A stretch of 64,000 bases of DNA from Dehalobacterium formicoaceticum (GCF_002224645.1 NZ_CP022121.1:3068501-3132500); one strand, 5' to 3'. Shown: positions 35,722-43,960, counted from the stretch's first letter. Notes: generated by a model not told the origin, from the sequence alone. A program made the numbers and translations.

Positions 35722-36493
35722 ATCCTCATTTGTCCCTCTTGTCCTCTTTTTCCGGAGATGTCCTGATATGCCCATCTGGAAAATCATACCTCCCAGAATT
35801 ATAATGAACAAAACGAACAAACATTCATATTTATGATAAAAATACAACTTAACGTTTATGAGGAGGAAAAGTAACATGGCCCGTTCTCGCAATATTAAAC
35901 CAGGATTTTTTGTTAATGACCAGTTGGCAGAGATAGCACCTTTGGGGCGTATTCTTTTTGCCGGCCTTTGGACCATTGCCGATCGGGAAGGCCGTCTGGA
36001 AGATCGGCCCAAAAGAATCAAAGCTGAGCTTTTGCCCTATGATGATTGTGATGTGGATGGATTGCTGGAGGATCTGTTCCAACATGACTTGATCCAAAGA
36101 TATCAGGTGGGGGGAAAGGCTTATATCTGGGTGATTAATTTCAAGAAGCATCAAAATCCCCACAAAAACGAAGTGGAGAGCAGTATTCCTGCGCCGACGG
36201 AAAAATCGGGAAATATCGCGATAAGTCCTGAAAAGGCGGAAACCACTCCGGCTGATTCCTTTAAATTGATTCCTGATTCCCCTATCCTGATGCCGGATTC
36301 CTTTAACCCTATTTCTGATTCCCTTAACCTGAACTCCGATACTCCTCGAGAAATAGAGGCAGCGGCAGCGGCGGCGATGGAAGAAATGGAAATAACGGAA
36401 ACAACTGTGATTACAGCAAGGTCAGAGGGGGCACCAGCGACAGAATTGGCAGCAACGAAAAAAGGGGCAGAAAAGAGAGAAACAGCAGAACTG

Positions 36494-36556
36494 GCTGATA
36501 TGGCTGATGTTGCTGATGTTGCTGATGTTGCTGATGTTGCTGATGTGGCTAAAGTG
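36494..36556. repeat. 9-bp tandem array coding for ADV repeats
   Basis: Seven units of the GCTGATGTT type (four perfect) are in frame and encode Ala-Asp-Met/Val repeats in the linker of the replication protein. Confidence 0.85.
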
Positions 36557-36664
36557 TCAGGTGTGGCCAAGATTGCAGAAACGACTGCAGCTGCAGCAGT
36601 AATGGCAGCAAGGGAATTTAGGCGCCCTTTACGTCCCTTGGAGCTGGACCAAATCCGGTCATGG

Positions 36665-36870
36665 GTGGAAAGCTACGGGCGGTTGGTCTACCTTGCCCGC
36701 TGGGATTCTCATCCCCATATTTCACAACCGATCACATGCGCTCTGTCAGACACCACCCGGAGCCGCCCATTGATAATAGAATCCTTCTCTTTACATGCAA
36801 TTCCGATAATACAACTTATGTTGGCTATCTTGGATGCCAATAAGTTGATAAGTTGGTGTCGGGCACCGGC
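36665..36870. repeat. Long copy of the R2 repeat
   Basis: It contains GCGGTTGGTCTACCTTGCCC near 36680, CCGATAATACA and TTATGTTGG near 36800, and the R2 core (AAGTTGATAAGTTGGTGTCG) at its end. The first part recurs inverted near 61650 and the last part near 54770. Confidence 0.7.
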
Positions 36871-36904
36871 TATTGATCTTTTACAGATGGCCTTGCAACC
36901 GTGA

Positions 36905-37175
36905 AAATGGCTCTAATTTCATGTAAAAGTGGTTAAGTTTTAGCGATAAGGTAGAGCTATTAAAGAGTGAAATATTCAGATGGCTCCCACCATCAACTCA
37001 ATGGCTCTATATTACGGATTGTGTAGCTCTATTTCAGGAGATTTGGTGGCTCCTCCAACACGTAATATTCAATCGAAGACGCTAACCGGGGACACTTGAC
37101 GGCCAGACAATACCAAAACCCTTAAGGCAAGGGCCATTACAAAATGGCCCCCTGCCATCCGGCAACATTGACCGA
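36905..37175. other. Intergenic, no gene seen
   Basis: It contains several variants of GGTGGCTC and TAGCTCTAT, as also found near 60350, and GACGCTAACCG as near 43900. These are probably remains of mobile-element ends. Confidence 0.4.
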
Positions 37176-37430
37176 ATTGCAGATTACCACTTACTTGCAG
37201 CCGGATCGGTATCAGCAGAGAAAATTACTTATAGGTTGCTTGATTCCATAGTAAAGCTTGGTGAGTATCTTTTACTTGGCACTGAGCATTCGGACCCTGT
37301 TCTGCAAGAGAAAGGATATCGCAAGCTGGTATGCGGTGAATACATTTGTGTATACCGACTAATTGACGACACGATCTATGTTTATAGGATAGTCCATGGC
37401 ACAACCGATTATCCGAAGTTGTTTCGCTAG
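37176..37430 (+). pseudogene. RelE/ParE-type toxin fragment
   Basis: The frame DYHLLAAGSVSAEKI...LLDSIVKLGEYLLLGT...RKLVCGEYICVYRLIDDTIYVYRIVHGTTDYPKLF matches the last 80 residues of ParE-like toxins. The start is missing. No antitoxin gene is next to it. Confidence 0.6.
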
Positions 37431-37442
37431 TTGAAACTGCTA

Positions 37443-37522
37443 TTGACAATTAATAAAAAAATAAAGTATGATACTATATGATACATTAGTAAGGAAACCA
37501 AGTTTCCTTACTAATGTATCAT
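37443..37522 (+). promoter_or_regulatory. Promoter with a 21-bp perfect palindrome (toxin-antitoxin operator)
   Basis: TTGACA (37443-37448) and TATGAT (37467-37472) are 18 bases apart. The predicted start coincides with the left arm of a palindrome whose 21-base arms (37478-37498 and 37502-37522) are perfect, with spacer CAA. This suits autorepression by the antitoxin encoded just downstream. Confidence 0.7.
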
Positions 37523-37580
37523 TTTAATAAAAGGAGCATATAATATTTTATTAGATAGAAAAAGAGAGGATAAAAATCCT

Positions 37581-37937
37581 ATGGAAAAGCGTCGTATTCA
37601 CATATCATCAAAACGGCAAATCACCATTCCTGCTAAATTCTTTGAAGCTTTAGGCCTTTCAGACGAAGTAAATTGCATCTATTCAAATAATATGTTGATT
37701 CTCACACCCGTAAAAAATGAAGATTCAGCATTTGCAGAAGAGATATTATCAGACCTTATAGATCAGGGTTATAGTGGTCAGAAATTATTAAATGAATTTA
37801 AACGCATTAACCGCCAGATACGTCCAGCCATAGAAAAGGTTATCGAACAAGCTGACGCATTGGCAAGGGAAGTCTCTGTTAACTATGTAGACCGTACTGA
37901 TGAAATTTTCGGCTTAGATAGTGAAACGGAGGACTAG
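37581..37937 (+). CDS. AbrB-type antitoxin
   Basis: The 118-residue protein starts with an AbrB/MazE-like domain (RRIHISSKRQITIPAKFFEALGLSDEV) and has a helical acidic C-terminal half that should neutralise the toxin. The RelE-type gene follows 3 bases after its stop. The promoter and operator lie directly upstream. Confidence 0.85.
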   Translation: MEKRRIHISSKRQITIPAKFFEALGLSDEVNCIYSNNMLILTPVKNEDSAFAEEILSDLIDQGYSGQKLLNEFKRINRQIRPAIEKVIEQADALAREVSVNYVDRTDEIFGLDSETED

Positions 37938-37940
37938 AAA

Positions 37941-38237
37941 ATGCTTCCTGTAATTTATACACCTGTAGCTGAAAAGTACTTTAAGAAGCTAAAAGATAAC
38001 GGCTTAAAAAGAGCCTTTCAGGAAGCAATAACTAGCATACGTAAAAATCCATATGTTGGACAAGCAAAAACTGGTGACTTAAATGGATTATTTAGCATGG
38101 ATATTTATTATAATCGCACCAACTACGAACTGGCCTATCGAGTTTCCGCATTAGAAAATGGTGATATTGTGGTTATTATCATGGCTGGCACTAGAGAAAT
38201 TTTCTATAAGGAACTTAAGCGTTACTTAAACTTCTAA
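37941..38237 (+). CDS. RelE/ParE-superfamily toxin
   Basis: The 98-residue protein has VAEKYFKKLKDNGLKRAFQEAITSIRKNPYVGQAKTGDLNGL, then NYELAYRVSALENGDIVVIIMAGTREIFYKELKRYL. This is the layout of RelE/YafQ-like mRNA interferases. It overlaps none of the antitoxin gene but follows at once. Confidence 0.8.
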   Translation: MLPVIYTPVAEKYFKKLKDNGLKRAFQEAITSIRKNPYVGQAKTGDLNGLFSMDIYYNRTNYELAYRVSALENGDIVVIIMAGTREIFYKELKRYLNF

Positions 38238-38287
38238 AAAATGCAGCTGTTTCGCTTCCCAGTACATCAGTTATTGAACTTGGCTTT

Positions 38288-38480
38288 TTTTAGTCTCGTT
38301 TCATCGGCAGCATAGTCCATGGTGGAGCGGCTACAGCCTCTTCCCCCACCTCTTTAGTAGAATTAATACCACTATTTGCATGCCGACATAGCCCAGGACC
38401 ATTAGACTGATTTCTTTCTTTCCAGCTAACAGCAGGTTGTCAACAACCCCGTCCCTCCGACAATCCCTCCGACAATCTAT
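38288..38480. repeat. Repeat R4, copy 1
   Basis: It is about 75-80 percent identical by eye to 41232-41405. On the minus strand this copy has an open frame VDNLLLAGKKEISLMVLGYV... ending RWGKRL, interrupted in the other copy. The family is not recognised. The rest of 38238-38549 shows no gene. Confidence 0.6.
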
Positions 38481-38549
38481 GCAACACTGTTGTTACCAGG
38501 CAGTGCTTAAGGTTTAAGTACTGGTGGTAGGCTAGACCTTTCCATGCAT

Positions 38550-38837
38550 CTATTTATTTTCACCCGGGAATAACACCCCAATAATAACGATATCATTATC
38601 AAACTGTTTATAATAAATCTTAAACTTATTAACAACAATCCTTGATACACCTTTATATCTTCCGAATTCTTCTGTGTAAGTCTTGCCGATAATAGGATTT
38701 TTTAAAAAATCTTCAGTTTCTATGATAATCTGAGAAATAAAATTCAATGTTTCCTCTGGAGTAAATCTTTCACTCCTAAATTCAATAATTTTTCCCCTAA
38801 CAACAGGAGTCCATATAACATTACGATAATCCATCAC
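38550..38837 (-). CDS. RelE/ParE-type toxin
   Basis: The 95-residue protein has an N-terminal helix pair (RFTPEETLNFISQIIIETEDFLKNPIIGKTY), then YKGVSRIVVNKFKIYYKQFDNDIVIIGVLFP, the pattern of ParE/RelE toxins. It overlaps the upstream gene by four bases. Confidence 0.75.
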   Translation of the reverse strand: MMDYRNVIWTPVVRGKIIEFRSERFTPEETLNFISQIIIETEDFLKNPIIGKTYTEEFGRYKGVSRIVVNKFKIYYKQFDNDIVIIGVLFPGENK

Positions 38838-39100
38838 ATAAAATCCTTTTCCGAAAGTGTTTTTAAAAGGTCGGAGGTCGTAATTCCAAGTCCTTTCTTG
38901 TATTGTTCTTCACCGTTTTTAAACATATGCTCAAGCGTTGGATTTACCTCGACATCGGCTTTTATTGATTGCACATTTTCTTCTTGCAAAACAAGAGTAA
39001 ACTTACCTTTACCTGGTATTGTAAACTGAAAAACCGAATTTTCACTATCCATATTAAAAATGTATTTCATGAGTTCCTCCGAAGATAGAATCTTACCCAT
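38834..39100 (-). CDS. Antitoxin of the ParE-type pair
   Basis: The 88-residue protein begins MGKILSSEELMKYIFNMDSENSVFQF and has an acidic middle part. It is not a recognised DNA-binding family, but its size and overlap with the toxin gene support the role. The ATG at 39100 has GGCGGTG six bases upstream; a TTG at 39115 would add five residues. Confidence 0.6.
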   Translation of the reverse strand: MGKILSSEELMKYIFNMDSENSVFQFTIPGKGKFTLVLQEENVQSIKADVEVNPTLEHMFKNGEEQYKKGLGITTSDLLKTLSEKDFM

Positions 39101-39336
39101 TAAAGTCACCGCCAATTAAATAGTTTTCTGTTCACATCATATCATACGAATTAACTTTTATAAAGTGATTACACTAGCCTTAGACAAACTTCTTTTCATT
39201 TAATGTGGCAAATAAAATGTCCTAACACTATCTTTAACACGTACGGGAACCCATAACGATCTATTTTAAATTTAAATTAGACTCATCATATTCTTGAAGA
39301 TCATTTTCTGAGAGAAGGAACGATATGTAGGATGTC

Positions 39337-39365
39337 AATAAGTTGATAAGTAGGTGTCAGGCACG
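39337..39365 (+). repeat. Dispersed repeat R2
   Basis: CAATAAGTTGATAAGTAGGT followed by GTCAGGCAC close to the next gene's ribosome site. Confidence 0.7.
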
Positions 39366-39406
39366 GATCCCTACGGATCCCTAAATGGAGGGCATATGGT
39401 GCTTTT

Positions 39407-40042
39407 ATGAAAATTGCTTTAATAAATGCAAGCCCAAAGCGCGGGAATAGCGCAAGCAAAATCATTTTGCAGACGCTGGAAAAGCGCTTGACCGATGTTG
39501 AAATCACATTGGATGTTGAGATCACATGTTATGATAGTGCGTCCGGAGATGCGTCGGCATTGCTTCACGCCATGAGCGGGTGCAACGCCCTCGTGTTTGC
39601 CTTTCCTTTGTATGTGGATGGCATTCCCGCCAACCTGCTGCGCCAGCTGGAGCAAATTTGCCCATCTATTGCGCAGGCTGCCCCGCAGGCAAAGGTATAT
39701 ACGCTTGTGAATAACGGGTTTTATGACGGCTGCCAAAATACCTTGGCTTTAGAGATGATGCAGCATTTTACACAGGAAGCCAACTTGACATGGGGGCAGG
39801 GCATCGGGATCGGTGCCGGAAGTATGGTGCAAGGTATTCCAATCGGTTCAGGACCGTTCACCCGACTGGGGAAAACACTAGATGCACTGGCAGAAACCAT
39901 TTTGCAAAGACGCTCATTTGAGAACATTACCCTTGACCCCAACCTTCCTCGCTTCTTATATAAGCAGATCGCTAATATGAGCTGGCGGCCGCAGGCTAAG
40001 AAAAACGGGCTAAAGAGAAGCGAGTTATATAAGCGGCATTAA
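39407..40042 (+). CDS. Flavodoxin-fold NAD(P)H-dependent oxidoreductase
   Basis: The 211-residue protein begins MKIALINASPKRGNSASKIIL, the FMN phosphate loop of flavodoxin-like reductases, and has ALVFAFPLYVDGIPANLLRQLEQI and YTLVNNGFYDG. It probably reduces quinones or other small substrates. GGAGGG lies 18 bases before ATG 39407, which is long, so a coupled short frame (ATG 39395, four codons) may help initiation. Confidence 0.8.
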   Translation: MKIALINASPKRGNSASKIILQTLEKRLTDVEITLDVEITCYDSASGDASALLHAMSGCNALVFAFPLYVDGIPANLLRQLEQICPSIAQAAPQAKVYTLVNNGFYDGCQNTLALEMMQHFTQEANLTWGQGIGIGAGSMVQGIPIGSGPFTRLGKTLDALAETILQRRSFENITLDPNLPRFLYKQIANMSWRPQAKKNGLKRSELYKRH

Positions 40043-40099
40043 CCCCCATCCCTACCAAAGATAATTATGTTTCCTTAGTTGAGAAAGAGGTAAAATAAA

Positions 40100-40171
40100 C
40101 GTAAAAATAAGATTGCTAGTAAAAATGATAACTTTTTTATCATTTTTGAATGATTTTCACTTATTTTTACG
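40100..40171. repeat. Nested palindrome
   Basis: Outer arms CGTAAAAATAAG and CTTATTTTTACG (perfect, 12 bp) enclose an inner perfect hairpin AAAAATGATAA/TTATCATTTTT (40121-40147). Confidence 0.75.
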
Positions 40172-40229
40172 AATATTTATCATTGAAAATAGTGAATAAT
40201 AATATTAAACTTAAATAAAGTTGAAATGT

Positions 40230-40325
40230 ACAGTATGGTCAGCCTGCGGGAGTGGGCAGAGGTGCAGTGGTAAATCCTTGGAACCAAGGTACCTGTGACA
40301 CAAACGACCATACTGTTTTATTTTT
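40230..40325 (+). ncRNA. Candidate three-way-junction RNA with terminator-like end
   Basis: A perfect 11-bp closing stem (ACAGTATGGTC at 40230, GACCATACTGT at 40306) encloses a CTGC/GCAG hairpin and a GGTA-CCTTGG / CCAAGG-TACC hairpin. A T-rich run TTTTATTTTTTTATT follows directly. No protein frame fits. It could also be a structured end of a mobile element. Confidence 0.45.
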
Positions 40326-41079
40326 TTATTCTTTTCACATCGTCACAGATCTGGTCAATTATAATAACGGCATGAGATGTTTCGTAATCACCCGAAATAT
40401 ATTCCCGCGATATACTGCCTGCTATTGCATCAGCTATTTGAAGACCTTTTTCCTTTTGCGAATCATTAAATCCTATATTTAAACGGGGCATCTGAAGTAT
40501 TTCTTTTATATTGTTTATATACCGGTTCATATACCGATCAACTTTTTCAACTCTATCGACCGCAATTACGCAATCATTCACTGTTACATTACAATGTTTT
40601 AATAATTCCGCAATAGTTTCTGCATAAAGTTCTTTATGTTTTCCATTGTAATTTTCACGAATAATAGCCCAGAATTTAATCTGATCCCCGAACTTGGCAA
40701 GGCCAAATTTCTGGCACACTCTCAAAGCAGCCTCCCTCATGCTGATTTTTGAGGTGAAATACAGTGCTATTCCATAAAGATATACATTCACAGGGTATTT
40801 TCTGTTTGGTAGTTTAATGGATGGCCAAAGGACAACTTCTTTCTTATCAGGAAACTTAAGCATAGGGCAAGTAAGTTGTTTCTCCTGACTATTAATGACA
40901 AATTTATAACTCAGATTTTTTCGCCTGAGCAGTGAACAGCTTTTAAGCTCATCCAAAATTTCTTGTTCTAAATTGCAGTAAAAATTGTTGCTGTATATAT
41001 TGATTTTCGTATCAATTAATGTTATTATCATTTTGTTTTTGGGAATCTTGAAGGGTTGAATGCTGGTAACATATAACAT
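40318..41079 (-). CDS. Hypothetical protein, DUF3800-like C-terminal half
   Basis: The 253-residue protein is not firmly recognised. The middle (RKYPVNVYLYGIALYFTSKISMREAALRVCQKFG) resembles a helix-turn-helix of transposase-like proteins. The C-terminal part (VIAVDRVEKVD ... NDSQKEKGLQIADAIAGSISREY) resembles DUF3800, a putative RNase H-like nuclease domain. I choose ATG 41079, five bases after GAAGG; TTG 41091 would add four residues. It converges on the candidate RNA at 40230, whose T-run overlaps its stop. Confidence 0.55.
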   Translation of the reverse strand: MLYVTSIQPFKIPKNKMIITLIDTKINIYSNNFYCNLEQEILDELKSCSLLRRKNLSYKFVINSQEKQLTCPMLKFPDKKEVVLWPSIKLPNRKYPVNVYLYGIALYFTSKISMREAALRVCQKFGLAKFGDQIKFWAIIRENYNGKHKELYAETIAELLKHCNVTVNDCVIAVDRVEKVDRYMNRYINNIKEILQMPRLNIGFNDSQKEKGLQIADAIAGSISREYISGDYETSHAVIIIDQICDDVKRIKK

Positions 41080-41150
41080 TAAAACCTTCAAGACTTTTTC
41101 TATATTTTAGTGGTTATTTTTGTGGTAATAAATTCCCTTAGCACGCTAAA

Positions 41151-41180
41151 AAAAGCATACCATAGATTTGGTATACTTTT
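41151..41180. terminator. Bidirectional terminator
   Basis: AAAAGCATACCA and TGGTATACTTTT pair (one mismatch, a G-U on the minus strand). A-runs and T-runs flank both sides. Confidence 0.65.
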
Positions 41181-41231
41181 CTCATATCACTGGTGACGTT
41201 TTTGGTAAGCTTAATTTGTAGCGTATCCATC

Positions 41232-41405
41232 TTTTAGCCTCGTTTCATCGGCTGTAAAGTCCACGGTGCAAGTGGCTATAGCCCTATCCCCTACCTCTTT
41301 GGTAGGATCAATATCACTAATGGTACGTCGACATAGCCCAGGACTGTTAGACTGATTTATTTCTTTCCAGCTAACAACAGATTGTCAACACCCCCCCTGA
41401 CAATC
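41232..41405. repeat. Repeat R4, copy 2
   Basis: It matches 38288-38480. Another minus-strand frame reads SWKEINQSNSPGLCRRTISD and CTVDFTADETRLK, but neither frame is open in both copies. Confidence 0.6.
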
Positions 41406-41407
41406 CC

Positions 41408-42079
41408 TTAACTTATTTTTTCAATTCCACCGGTGTCAACAGTATCAGCGTTAACTACTAATTCTACTTTCAAACATTCACGACACTGATGTTCTTTATT
41501 TACTTCTAATACGGTACAATTATAACTGGTCCCATGTTTAAGGAGATTAGTCATGCTCTTACTGTAGTACCTTGGTAAAAAGCCCACATGGTCCCCCTTT
41601 GTATCCATAATTTTAATTGCATATTTATCAAACTCATTTTCAGGCTCCAGTTCAAATTTTAATTTATCCCCAGCGTCCAAATTAAATGTCTTATCACAAT
41701 CTTCCCCATCACAACCAAAATAATGTCTCACACCTTCAATATAAAAGATTCTATTAATTGTAATGTCATACTCTTCAAATATCGGGTCAATAAATTCCAG
41801 GGTATCAATTGGTAATCTGGCACCACTTCTTTTTAATAATTTAAACTCATCATATTCTTGAAGATCATATTTTGAGAGAATCTTTTCAATACCCCTTCGT
41901 TTTCTATCTGGCAATCTACTGGAGAATATAGGAAATAAAGTATTAATTTTGTATACTTTATTAATATTCTCGAAAGGTATTAATAATTCAAACCCATCTT
42001 TAATGGCCTCCGCTACCTCGTGTCCATAAGAGAACTCAAATTGACTGTTCTTAGATAATTCACCAACAATAGGAAATTC
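41408..42079 (-). pseudogene. HIRAN-domain protein, 5' end cut by a transposon
   Basis: The open frame reads EFPIVGELSKNSQFEFSYGH, NKVYKINTLFPIFSSRLPDRKRRG and then a HIRAN domain (YIEGVRHYFGCDGE, LDAGDKLKFELEPENEFDKYAIKIM, GFLPRYYS). HIRAN domains bind DNA ends or single strands. The normal start is missing: the frame meets a stop at 42080, at the edge of the adjacent transposon. Translation from the internal start at 41914 would give 168 residues with the HIRAN domain intact. Confidence 0.7.
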
Positions 42080-42086
42080 CTATCAA

Positions 42087-42458
42087 TTGAAGCATCCACC
42101 TGTCGATACCCTTCAAGAAGCCTTTCTTTGGAAAGACGAAAGAACAGTCTCTCTTACAGGTATTATCTCAGTGGATACAAATCAATATGAAGTGGAACCT
42201 TTTCTTTGTGGTAAAAAAGTTACCCTCCGTTACGATCCCTATGACTTTTCATGCGGAATTAGGGTTTTCTATGATGGCCGACAATTTAAGGATGCCGTAC
42301 CTGCTAAAATTCACCGTCATAGCAAGAAAGGGTTTCAAAAAGAGCTTTCTTCTACACCTCCTGTTACTGGATTGAATTTTCTGGAACAGCTGGCCGAAAC
42401 TAAACTAACTAAGAAACAAGCCCTTTCTTTTTCCGGGTTGGAAGGTGATTTAAAATGA
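42087..42458 (+). pseudogene. Transposase C-terminal domain (Mu/TniA type)
   Basis: About 124 codons match the C-terminal beta-barrel of Mu/IS481-like transposases: LQEAFLWKDERTVSLTGIIS, VDTNQYEVEP and GKKVTLRYDPYDFS. The DDE core is missing. The 5' halves at 50021 and 59369 carry the complementary N-terminal part of the same family. It overlaps the ATPase start by four bases. Confidence 0.8.
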
Positions 42459-43234
42459 TGGCTCAACTTTCTTTTTTACGGGAAATCCCCACGGAAGGTT
42501 TACTTTCTCTCCCACAGCACAGGGAAGCTCTTGCCCGTCTTAAATACATAATTGCATCGAAAGGTTTTGGTGTTATGACCGGGTCCCCAGGTATGGGAAA
42601 ATCCTCAATTTTACGCACTCTTGATGCTTCCCTGGATAAATCACGGTTTCTTTTTTGCTATATCAATGATGCAGATTTAAAACCAAAAAACCTGTATAGC
42701 AAAATTCTTTATTATTTATCCGTACAGCCATCAACCTATCTGGATCGGATGAAAAAACAGTTTCGTGATGCCGTAGTTAATTTATATGATACTCATGACC
42801 GCCTACCCATCATCGTTATTGATAACGCTCAAGATTTACCTATCCAGACTATTAAGGAGATACGTTACCTACTAAACTTTGAAATTGATGCCAAAAGTTT
42901 ACTGTCCCTTATCCTCGTGGGCCACCCTGAATTAAGGGATACTTTAAAACTTCGTTCCTTTGAGGCAGTTTCCCAGTGTATTACCGCTCACTACCGTCTC
43001 TCACCTTTGGATGAGAAACAAACATACGAATATATTTCGCATCATCTCAATCTTTCTCAACTTAAGATGCTATTTCCTGAGGATGTTGTTAACCGTATCC
43101 ATCAGTTTACTTCCGGGATTCCCAGGGTCATTAATCAGATTTGTCGACACTGTCTCATTGATATGGATTCCAATCAACTGGAATTGGCAGATCACCAAGT
43201 ATTAGAACGGGTTCTTTCTGAGTTCCAGTATTAA
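42455..43234 (+). CDS. Transposon AAA+ ATPase (ExeA/TniB-like)
   Basis: The 259-residue ATPase has Walker A in VMTGSPGMGKSSIL near residue 45, Walker B in LPIIVIDNAQDL near residue 128, and SGIPRVINQICRHCL (sensor 2 region). Such proteins choose and activate targets for the partner transposase. It is intact although the transposase upstream is truncated. Two ATGs start the frame; the first overlaps the transposase stop. Confidence 0.88.
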   Translation: MMAQLSFLREIPTEGLLSLPQHREALARLKYIIASKGFGVMTGSPGMGKSSILRTLDASLDKSRFLFCYINDADLKPKNLYSKILYYLSVQPSTYLDRMKKQFRDAVVNLYDTHDRLPIIVIDNAQDLPIQTIKEIRYLLNFEIDAKSLLSLILVGHPELRDTLKLRSFEAVSQCITAHYRLSPLDEKQTYEYISHHLNLSQLKMLFPEDVVNRIHQFTSGIPRVINQICRHCLIDMDSNQLELADHQVLERVLSEFQY

Positions 43235-43252
43235 TGGAGGGAGTGGATTTTA

Positions 43253-43567
43253 ATGAATTTTTCATGTTCCTGTTGTTGGGAAAATGGTAAAAAAGAAAAT
43301 TGGACGGGACGTATTGCTGACATCTACTCTTATGGCAGCCATTATGAAATTTCCATCCAAAGTCGTTCCAGCATTCGTATCCTTATTGGCCAAACGTGTT
43401 CCGGATTCTTTGCCTGCATCCCTGATTTCCAGGCCGGATGCCACTTAGGTTCCTTAGAGGACATCTTTTACAATCAAGAAAAGTTAACGTTCGCTATGGA
43501 AAATGTTATTGATGCTGCTACCGTAGCCTCGGCCCTTAGGTATTTATCCGGTATTTTATCATTTTAA
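43253..43567 (+). CDS. Small accessory protein of the transposon
   Basis: The 104-residue protein has WTGRIADIYSYGSHYEISIQSRSSIRILIGQTCSGFFACIPDF and a helical C-terminus. A divergent homologue lies at 62220 with the same order behind an ATPase gene, so it is a conserved part of these elements. The function is unknown. ATG 43253 follows GGAGGG. Confidence 0.75.
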   Translation: MNFSCSCCWENGKKENWTGRIADIYSYGSHYEISIQSRSSIRILIGQTCSGFFACIPDFQAGCHLGSLEDIFYNQEKLTFAMENVIDAATVASALRYLSGILSF

Positions 43568-43587
43568 TTTCTTTCTATATTTTTAAA

Positions 43588-43715
43588 GCAGATGGGTTTT
43601 CCTCTCACGGAGAGGGTAGGGCAATGTCTTGGGGATGACAACCTGAGCGCTCTGTGGGAGGCCTGGAGTAATTCCTCCCACCCTTACCGGGTGGGGAAAG
43701 CCCATCTGCCTTTTT
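43588..43715 (+). ncRNA. Candidate structured RNA at the transposon 3' end
   Basis: A 15-bp closing stem pairs 43588-43602 with 43695-43709 (one T-G). Inside are CTCTC/GAGAG (43602-43614), TGTC/GACA (43625-43640), and a perfect 8-bp GTGGGAGG/CCTCCCAC (43654-43681). ACCC/GGGT is an alternative pairing. TTTTT follows. It lies between the small protein and the transposon end and no frame crosses it. It may be a processed RNA or only an elaborate terminator. Confidence 0.55.
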
Positions 43716-43960
43716 ATATTACTCTGGGCCTTTAAAGCGTTAATTCCCCCCATCTTTTTCCGTATTTATACGTCAAAAACTATATATCCGTCACTTATCA
43801 TGGAATTATCCGCCATTTTAGATTGGAGTCAATACAGTAAAAAATCACATACATGGCGGCTGTCAAGGGCGCAGTGTTAGCGGAGTTCATCGAAAACGCT
43901 AACCGAAGACCCTTGAGGGCTAGGCGGCAACAAGGTTACATATCAAGGTTATCTTAAAAT

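Larger units (their letters stand above)
35876..36904 (+). pseudogene. Phage-type replication initiator, C-terminus replaced by a repeat
   Basis: The first 110 residues (RSRNIKPGFFVNDQLAEI, GLWTIADREGRLEDRPKRIK, YIWVINFKKHQNPH) match phage replisome-organiser proteins. Then comes a long linker rich in Ala, Glu and Thr, with ADV repeats. A DnaD-like domain begins at RPLRPLELDQIRSWVESYG and is cut at about 36672, where an R2-type repeat supplies the remaining codons. ATG 35876 follows AGGAGG. The protein may still be made but lacks most of the DnaD domain. Confidence 0.65.
42083..43836 (+). mobile_element. 3' half of a TniA/TniB-like transposon
   Basis: It holds the C-terminal end of the transposase, the ATPase, a small protein and a folded RNA. 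The right end near 43836 reads, on the minus strand, TGTATTGACTCCAATCTAAA then ATGGCGGATAATT. This parallels the left end of the same family at 49072 (TGTTTCCGCTAATCTAACTT, then GGCGGAAAATT). The left boundary interrupts the HIRAN gene. Confidence 0.75.

Noticed and set aside
36151-36570. Minus-strand 139-codon frame rich in Ala and Ser
   Set aside because: Antisense to the repeat-rich linker of the replication gene; low complexity explains the open frame.
40240-40300. A tRNA gene in the folded element
   Set aside because: There is no acceptor stem with CCA, no T-loop motif GGTTCAAATCC, and the arms do not give a cloverleaf.
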